DNA of 9,399 nt, taken from the NCBI GenBank assembly GCA_937905985.1, contig CALCWC010000133.1, positions 1 through 9,399 of the forward strand, given 5' to 3'. Made by a program: the position numbers and the translations under genes. The first letter of the stretch is position 1, and the number at the start of each line of letters is the position of its first letter. Below the pieces are notes generated by a model, which worked only from the letters and a program-made list of their open reading frames with translations, was not told where the DNA came from and did no database searches. Below are positions 1 through 6,200 of the stretch, piece by piece. Source of the stretch: an uncultured Verrucomicrobiales bacterium (lineage in GTDB: Bacteria; Verrucomicrobiota; Verrucomicrobiia; Verrucomicrobiales; Akkermansiaceae).

Positions 1-26
1 ATAAATGGCACGTACAGTGGTGTGAG

Positions 27-46
27 AGGGGGGCGAAAGCCCCCCT
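27..46 (+). terminator. GNRA-tetraloop hairpin, possible terminator of an upstream gene
   Basis: A perfect 8-bp stem (A27-T46, then seven G/C pairs, 28-34 with 39-45) is closed by a GAAA tetraloop at 35-38, a very stable RNA hairpin. No T-run follows directly; four T lie at 59-62. It could be the 3' end signal of a gene to the left of the window or a dispersed genomic repeat. The structure is certain; the role is inferred. Confidence 0.4.
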
Positions 47-90
47 ACTCGATTGCCGTTTTCCGTTGTCCTTGCCCCTTTCTGGCGGTA

Positions 91-152
91 AAATTGAAAA
101 AAATAAAAAAAATGCAAAAAAAATTCTGAAAAAGGGGGGTGGCGTGTATTAG
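91..152 (+). promoter_or_regulatory. A-rich tract and candidate promoter of the sigma-factor operon
   Basis: Positions 91-135 are almost pure A/T in an otherwise GC-rich window and resemble an UP element or bent DNA. Just downstream, TTCTGA (124-129), a 17-base spacer and TATTAG (147-152) form a weak sigma-70-like pair with 3/6 and 4/6 matches to consensus. This is the only promoter-like region before the five-gene operon. An ECF-type autoregulated promoter could also lie here, but I cannot recognise its motif. The GGGAGGG at 186-192 is a possible ribosome site, 13 bases before the ATG at 206. Confidence 0.3.
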
Positions 153-205
153 GGGGATAGAGAAAGGCAACAACGCCCCCTGTTCGGGAGGGCTGCCGCG
201 CACCA

Positions 206-733
206 ATGACAACGGATAGACCAGAGACCTCACCCGCCAACGGCGGGATGGATTGGCGGGCTTGGCTGGAGACCTACGGCTCCCGCCTGTATGCCTACGC
301 CAACGGGTTGGACGTCAACGAGGCGGACGACCTGGTGCAGAAAGCCCTGATGGGCGCGGTCAAGGCCGTGCGCGACGGCCGCCTGACCACCAACGGAGAC
401 GACGTCCTGCGCTATGTCTACACCAGCATCCGCAACGCCGCCTACCGGCATTTCGGCAACCGCAACCGCCGTGGGCGGCTGGACTACGCATGGAGCGCGG
501 AGCAGCCGTGGCTGGGCGGAGCGGAGGAGGCGGAGCGCACGCTGCTGTGCCGCTGCGTGGAATCCGCCATGCAGAAGCTGCCGCCCGCGCACGCGGAGGT
601 GGTGTACCTGCACCTGTGGGGCGGGCAAACCTTCCGCGCCATCGGCGAAATTCTGGGAGAGGCCCCCACCACCGTCTCCTCCCGCTACCTGTACGCCATC
701 ACTCTCATTAGAAAGCATCTCAACCTGTCATGA
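206..733 (+). CDS. ECF-type RNA polymerase sigma factor
   Basis: 175 residues, typical of the extracytoplasmic-function (group 4) sigma-70 family: sigma-2 and sigma-4 domains without regions 1 or 3. Sigma-2 spans about 17-88, with the core-binding segment DDLVQKAL at 41-48 (family pattern DxxDLVQE). Sigma-4 spans about 116-172; LPPAHAEVVYLHLWGG (125-140) leads into a helix-turn-helix (141-168) that would read the -35 element. The ATG at 206 has a GGGAGGG 13 bases upstream; the in-frame ATG at 248 (Met15) is a credible alternative because the sigma-2 domain begins only at about residue 17. It overlaps the next gene by ATGA (730-733), which implies translational coupling with its likely regulator. 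The family is secure; the regulon and inducing signal are unknown. Confidence 0.9.
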   Translation: MTTDRPETSPANGGMDWRAWLETYGSRLYAYANGLDVNEADDLVQKALMGAVKAVRDGRLTTNGDDVLRYVYTSIRNAAYRHFGNRNRRGRLDYAWSAEQPWLGGAEEAERTLLCRCVESAMQKLPPAHAEVVYLHLWGGQTFRAIGEILGEAPTTVSSRYLYAITLIRKHLNLS

Positions 734-1137
734 CCGATCATCGCACAAACACCCATCCCGCCGAGCCCCTGCCGTCCATGCCGCAGGAGCTCAAGGAGCG
801 TCTGCTCGCGGAAATCGAATGCGGCGCACCCGCCACGGCGGCGGAGGTGGCGGAGACGGAGGAGTTGCTCCTCTCCTGCCACCTACTGCCGCCGACGGCG
901 TTGCAGATGCACCGCATGCGGGCGGCGGTGCAGCCGCGCAGCTACCGGCGCACCATCCTGACCGCCGCGGCGGCCCTGGTGCTGCTGGCGCTGCCCGCCG
1001 CCCTGCTGCTGGGGCATCCCGCTCAGGGCATCCCCCTGCGCCCGCAAACCTATATCATTTCCGACGCCGCCGATGGCTCGGAAATCATCATCCAAGTGAA
1101 ACAACCAACCGTCGCCGTTTCTGACGACATCATCTAA
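730..1137 (+). CDS. Small single-pass membrane protein, putative anti-sigma factor
   Basis: 135 residues. A charged, helical N-terminal half (about 15-65) is followed by a basic patch (RSYRR, 70-74), a single hydrophobic segment (about 75-94, rich in A and L) and a 40-residue C-terminal tail. By the positive-inside rule the N-terminus is cytoplasmic and the tail periplasmic, the usual anti-sigma arrangement. It starts inside the stop codon of the sigma gene, the classic sigma/anti-sigma position. It lacks the HxxxCxxC zinc motif of ZAS anti-sigma domains: Cys31 and Cys50-His51 do not fit. The call therefore rests on topology and context, not on sequence match. Its stop shares one base with the next ATG (TAATG, 1135-1139). 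Alternatively it is an unrelated membrane protein. Confidence 0.55.
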   Translation: MTDHRTNTHPAEPLPSMPQELKERLLAEIECGAPATAAEVAETEELLLSCHLLPPTALQMHRMRAAVQPRSYRRTILTAAAALVLLALPAALLLGHPAQGIPLRPQTYIISDAADGSEIIIQVKQPTVAVSDDII

Positions 1138-2333
1138 TGAAACTCAAACGCTACATCACCTGTTTAGCAATTGCTTGCGGCATGCTGTTGCAGGAAGCCT
1201 GTGCCGCGCCCGTGCTGGGCGTGCAGCCGCAGGCCGCGCCTGGCAGCGGCGTGGCGGTGGCCCGCGTGGCGGACGGCACGCCCGCGCAACTGGCGGGCAT
1301 CCGCGCCGGGGATATCCTGCTGGCGCTGGATGGAGCCGCGCTCACGCCGGAATCGCTGCCGGTCCTCCTGTCGGCCCACCGTGCGGGCGACACCGTGCGC
1401 TTCACCCTGCTGCGCGGGAATGAAGAAATGCAGCTGGATGTGCAGCTGGCCGCCCGCGCCGGGGATACACCCATTGCCGCTGCACCGGATGCCGATACCC
1501 AGGCCGCCCTGCGCGCCGCCAAGCATCGCATCCGCTTGCAGCTGGCCCGCCTGGGGAAGGATGCAGACATGGGAGAGCTCACCGCCGCGTTCGGACAGCT
1601 GAAAACGCTCACCGCGGGCGTGGTGGGCGAGGGCGAGCCCACCCTGGTGCTCTACGATGCCGAGGGCAGCCTGCGCGTGCAGAGCGTGGACGGCTCCCTG
1701 CAGCTCTCCCTGTACGACCGCGCGCAGAACCTGCAGCTCACCGCACCGCTCACCGATGGCTGCGACGTGCCGCAGGCGGTTGTCACCCGCTGCAACAAGC
1801 TTGTCTCGCTCGTTCACCACAGCCGCGCGGAACGCAGCGGCATGCGCCCCGGCGACACCGTGCTGAGCGTGGATGGCCAACCCGCCGGGGATGCCGCCAC
1901 GCTGCAGAAGCTGCTGGACACCGCGCCGGAGGGTGCGGAGCTGCGCGTGTGGCGTGTGGACCACCCCGTGAGCCTGCGCCTGGCCGCGCCCGCCGAACCG
2001 CACAAGCCTCTTTCCCTCCAGGTGGACTGGGAGGCCGAGGAGGCCGCGGAGCTGCGCGACGAGGAGGTGCGCGGCGACATGGTGGAGGAGCTGCGCCGCG
2101 AGCGCCCAGACCCTGCCGTGCTCCTGCGCGGGATGGACACCATGCAAGTGGATTCCATGACCTTCTTCACTGATGACGGCACCATCACCATCTTCCGCGA
2201 CCGCGGGCACGTCTACCTGCGTGTTTCGGACGGCGAGCTGTCATCGCTCTACGACATCGGTGCGCCGGGTGCGCAGAACGCGTTGCCGCCGCAACTTATC
2301 GACATCCTGAAAAAACTTCAAAACATTCCTTAA
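1137..2333 (+). CDS. Secreted protein with two PDZ-like domains
   Basis: 398 residues. The N-terminus (MKLKRYITCLAIACGMLLQ) is a Sec signal peptide; the best cleavage site is after Ala23 (A-C-A). PDZ-like domain 1 is at about 26-104, with the telltale GTPAQLAGIRAGDILLALDG (47-66). Domain 2 is at about 212-284, with AERSGMRPGDTVLSVDGQPA (231-250). These are the PDZ pattern of HtrA and C-terminal processing proteases, but no protease catalytic domain is present, so it should bind peptides or C-termini without cutting them. A helical linker (about 120-165) and a beta-rich segment (168-208) separate the domains. The C-terminal part (285-398) begins with an acidic, coiled-coil-prone stretch and ends in a beta-rich segment I do not recognise. 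It has no Shine-Dalgarno site and starts by one-base overlap with the preceding gene, so translation is probably coupled. A role as an envelope adaptor or sensor is inferred. Confidence 0.8.
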   Translation: MKLKRYITCLAIACGMLLQEACAAPVLGVQPQAAPGSGVAVARVADGTPAQLAGIRAGDILLALDGAALTPESLPVLLSAHRAGDTVRFTLLRGNEEMQLDVQLAARAGDTPIAAAPDADTQAALRAAKHRIRLQLARLGKDADMGELTAAFGQLKTLTAGVVGEGEPTLVLYDAEGSLRVQSVDGSLQLSLYDRAQNLQLTAPLTDGCDVPQAVVTRCNKLVSLVHHSRAERSGMRPGDTVLSVDGQPAGDAATLQKLLDTAPEGAELRVWRVDHPVSLRLAAPAEPHKPLSLQVDWEAEEAAELRDEEVRGDMVEELRRERPDPAVLLRGMDTMQVDSMTFFTDDGTITIFRDRGHVYLRVSDGELSSLYDIGAPGAQNALPPQLIDILKKLQNIP

Positions 2334-2337
2334 CCAT

Positions 2338-3255
2338 ATGAAAAGATACCTGACAATCCTGCTGGCGTGCTGCGCCGCATTCGCTCCCGCACAAGAAGTG
2401 AGCCCTGAACAGAGGAGGGACATCAACGAATTCCTGTCGCAGCTCTTTGCGCATGAAATCTCCCAGACCGAAAAGAGCCTCGGCGACGCCTTCGTGACGG
2501 ATGCCTTCGTCAAGCAGCTCAACGCCGCCCTCGTCGCTCCGGAAACCCTCCACGGCAAGGATGACCTCACTCACGCGGAAAGCATCGTCGCCGCTCTCTT
2601 CGAGGGCATGTTCGATTCTCGCGACATGGACCGCAGTGCGGTGGTGGCGCGCGTGAACGAGCTGTTGAAGGAGCGCAAGCGCATGTTGCCGGAGCGTGAT
2701 ATGGAGAAGCTGGCGGAGCGTGTGAAGCTGACCATGCAGGTTATCCTGCCGAAGCGCGAGCGCGCCAGGGAGGAGGCCGTGCTGGCAGCCAACGCCAAGC
2801 GCGAGAGCGTGAAGGTGCTCTCCAACGGCGTGCAGGTGGAGGCCCTGCCGGGCCATGCCTCCTTGCGGGAAATCGACCGCATCACGGAGGAGACCGGAAT
2901 CTCCTACTACAACCGCACCACACGCCGCGGGGAGTTCTCCATGCTGCCGGACGCCATCCGCAGCGTGGCGGACGAAGTGCCGGCCGGCGGCGCCTGGGTG
3001 TTCTGGATTCCCCCCAGCATCTCCGCCAACCGCATCAAACAGGCGGAGGAGGAAAGCCGCGCGCACGCCGCCGCCATGCGCGAGCTCGTCACCACCTTTG
3101 AAGACGCCCGCCGCGATGCTCAGCCCAAGCCCCAGCAGCCCAAGCAGGAGGACACCATGGCAAATGCAGATCCCCTGCGCAAGATCACGGTTTGGAAAGA
3201 AGGCCCGGATGCGCCTGTGAAGGCGCTGCCGGATGTGATGCACACCGCCCACTAA
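2338..3255 (+). CDS. Secreted FkpA/Mip-like protein with degenerate FKBP domain
   Basis: 305 residues, beginning with a signal peptide (MKRYLTILLACCAAFAPA; cleavage likely after Ala18; a lipoprotein site at Cys11 is a weaker option). Residues about 20-145 are helical and charged, like the dimerisation arm of FkpA/Mip prolyl isomerases. Residues 149-170 (LAANAKRESVKVLSNGVQVE plus two more) match the arm-to-catalytic-domain linker of that family (consensus like ENAKKEGVKTTESGLQY). A remnant FKBP fold follows: VPAGGAWVFWIPPSIS (214-229) aligns with the family's MPVGSKWELFIPSDLA. The pocket residues are lost: the floor Trp aligns with Ile207, the VI pair with Leu203-Pro204, and the Tyr of the AYG motif with Ala230. 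The first half of the domain is shortened, and the final strand is replaced by a helix and a Pro/Gln-rich tail. Isomerase activity is unlikely; a binding or chaperone role is inferred. The gene starts 4 bases after its neighbour. Confidence 0.6.
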   Translation: MKRYLTILLACCAAFAPAQEVSPEQRRDINEFLSQLFAHEISQTEKSLGDAFVTDAFVKQLNAALVAPETLHGKDDLTHAESIVAALFEGMFDSRDMDRSAVVARVNELLKERKRMLPERDMEKLAERVKLTMQVILPKRERAREEAVLAANAKRESVKVLSNGVQVEALPGHASLREIDRITEETGISYYNRTTRRGEFSMLPDAIRSVADEVPAGGAWVFWIPPSISANRIKQAEEESRAHAAAMRELVTTFEDARRDAQPKPQQPKQEDTMANADPLRKITVWKEGPDAPVKALPDVMHTAH

Positions 3256-3268
3256 TCCGCACACTGCC

Positions 3269-6200
3269 ATGAAACATCACATCACTCCGCTCCTGCTCGC
3301 CCTGTTGACCGCGCCGCTCCTGCACGCGCAAATCGACCGTCCCGCGCCCGTGCCGCGCCAGCTCACGCCGCGCGAGGCCGAGGCCCGTGAGCAAGCTGTC
3401 CAGCGCACCATCAACAGTCTCTCCTCGCGCCAGCTGCCTCCCCAAACGGCCAAGCGCCTGCATGACATCCTCATAAAGCCCGACCCCGTCCGCATGGAGC
3501 AGGCGCTGACCGCCTGGCTGGATGAGCTGCTGGGCAAGGAGCTGAACTCCGCCGTGACGGATGACTCGGTGGTGGTGCTCACCTGCCTGATGGAGCAGTG
3601 CCAAACCTCCACCGCGCAAAAGGCGGCGCTGGACCACATTCTGGCGCGCGTGCGCCGCTGCTTCTCCAGCCCGAAGCCGGTGGACAACCGCGAGCTGCAG
3701 AACCTGCTCAACCGCGTGGTGCGCTGGGAGTTCTCCGCCCTGCCGGAATCCATGGCCATCGTGGATGCCATCAACGGCGCCTGGCCGCGTTCCGCGGAAT
3801 ATTTCGCCTACAAACTGGGAGCCGGTACCTCCCTGAGCCTCACCAATATGCTTTGGAGCAACCCCCGCGGTTACGCGCCCTTCCTGCTCTCGCTCAACAA
3901 TCCCGTCACCAACGCACGCACCGGCAACCTGCTGCATGATGCCGACACGCTCGAGCGCATGGCCCGCCTCAACGGCGTGCGCCACTGGCGCTTCCCCTGG
4001 GGATGCGACCTGCCGCCCGCCGTGGACCAGGCACTCACCCTCATGGCCGCTCGCAGGCATGCCGACATGCCCTCGCCCGATGCCGTGAAGAAGCTCGTGG
4101 AGTCCGGCAAGGAGTCGCCCGCCGGAATGCGCGGGTTCATGCCGCGCTGCGCGCTCGGCACTGACCCCGGGGCCGTGGCGTGGAAGCCGCTCTCCGACCC
4201 CAAGGCGTCGCTCTTCGAGATGCCGGACGTCTCCGCCGTGCAGCTCGCGCAATGGAAGGACTCCCTTCTCGGGCCCAAGACCAAGCTCAAGGACGACTTC
4301 GCCGCGCTGGAGGGGCAGCTCGCCGCGCTGGTTAAGGACAAGACGCTGCCCGCCCTGCTGGTGTATTCGCTGGTGGAGGACGACCTCTCGCTGCCGGATG
4401 CCGGGCACCGTCCGTGGATGGACGTGGACGGGTACGACTCCTGCAGTGCGGTGGCGCTGTTCGAGGTGACCGCCGACGGTGTGGAGGTGGTGATTGACGA
4501 GAAGGGCCCGCACTTCTCCCAGAACGACCCGAAGCTGCGCGCGGCGTACCGCTCGCTCAACCTGGCGCTGCACCGCTGCGTGCTGCGCATGGCCCTGCTG
4601 GAGCGCGACGGCAAGACCGAGCTGCTCAACAAGGCCGCCGACCGCCTGGCTTCCGACCTCAACAAGAGCAAGGCCTGGCCGCTGCTGTGGAACCAGTACA
4701 GCCTGCGCGGCGTGAGCCCGCGCGCCTTCCTGCGCCTCATCGAGGGCTTCAAGGGACGCCGCAGCCTGCTCGCCGCGTTCCCGCAGGTGGTGGGCGGCGG
4801 CTGCGAGGACGTGGTGTCGGATTTGGAGGGCATGGGTGAGCGTCTCACCCCCAAGCGCGTGGCGGAGCTGCTGCGCGACTACTGGATCTGCTACGGCGTG
4901 CTGAAAGTCACCCCGCAGGAGCGCGACGCCGCCGTGAAGCGCTTCCTGGAGATGGAGCGCAAGTATTTGGACAAGCCCGTGGCGGGCACGCTGCCCTGGC
5001 TCGCCGGCCTGCAGCTCCCGGATGCCTTGACGGACGCCACCTCGGACGCGCCGGAGCACTACCGCCGCTTTGCGCGCCTGCGCGGGCTGGCTTCCGTGGC
5101 GCGCGCCGTGGACAAGGGCGACCTGCCCGCCGCCAAGGCCATGTTCCGCACCATGGTGCCGGAGAATGACGGCACGGCGTGGAGCTACCTCGGCACCAGG
5201 CTCGCCGCCGCGCGCATCGCACGCGCAGAAGGCCGTGAGGCGGAGGCCGCGCGCCTGGAGAAGGATGCCGTGGCCCTCACCGCCTACTACATCGGCATCC
5301 GCGGCAGGACCATCCACCGCCGCCTGGCCATGTTCGCGCTCATGCGGCAGGGCCTGGTGCAGGAGGCGGAGCGCCTGATTGCCCTGCTGCCGGCGCACGC
5401 GGGCGACACGCGCGAGGGCCTGGCGAAGGCCTACGCCGCCAAGGGCATGTACGGCGCCGCCGCGTTCCACATGGAGTGCCTGGTGCACAACGCGCTGTGC
5501 CAGTCCGCACCGTCATGCACCGGCTGCGGCACCCACCGCGACGTGGCGGCGTGGCGCACCGCGGCCGACCTCTACCGCGCCGCGTTCTTCCGCAAGAACG
5601 GCCACCCGGATTGGGCGGACAAACTGGAGCAGGCCGCACGCAAGGCGCAACCCAAGCTCGCCGCCGCGGTGGACTTGTCCGCCCCCGCCGTGCAGGAGGA
5701 CTGCTCCCTGCCGCAGGAGCTGCGAAACAACACCAGCCCGTTCGAGTCGCCGTACTACACCTGGCACCTGCTCGGGTTGTACGACGGCCAGGGTGCCACC
5801 ACGGTGGAGGCCCGGATTCTCTACGCGCACCTTTCCGAGTTCAGCTCGTCGTCCAACTGGGTGCAGCTCTCGCTGCGCTCCGGCCGCATCCTCTGCGTGG
5901 GCACCAACGACCTTCCCTCCGGCGACATCGCCAACCTCAAGGATTGGATGCAGCTCAACGGCCTGCAGCAGTGGCATCCCGGGCTCACCGTTTCCTTCTT
6001 CGGCAAACCCCTGCAGATGGTGCAGGACAAACCGTTCCCCCTGCGCGCCCGCAAGCCTAACGGCATCCGTATCGTCAGCGGCAAGCGCGTGGTCTTCCTC
6101 AACATGTGGGGCCAGCGGTGCAGCCACTACACCGAGGCCATGAAGCAGCCCGACCGCGACACGCTGGAGAAATCCATGCAGCCCGAACACGGCCCTGACA

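Noticed and set aside
414..1124. + strand open frame of 236 codons overlapping the first two genes
   Set aside because: Ala/Arg/Pro/Thr-rich shadow of the sigma and membrane protein frames, and incompatible with their ATGA coupling.
1164..2210. - strand open frame of 348 codons
   Set aside because: Antisense to the two-PDZ protein, whose + strand frame carries clear PDZ signatures.
1137..2333. HtrA/DegP-type protease
   Set aside because: Two PDZ-like domains are present but no Ser-His-Asp protease domain can be seen.
2296..3270. - strand open frame of 324 codons
   Set aside because: Antisense to the FkpA-like gene; composition is typical of a GC-rich shadow frame.
3185..5488. Long - strand open frame of 767 codons
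   Set aside because: It lies opposite the giant exported protein. Its His/Gln/Arg/Val-rich composition is what a GC-rich coding strand produces on its complement, and it shows no domain or start context.
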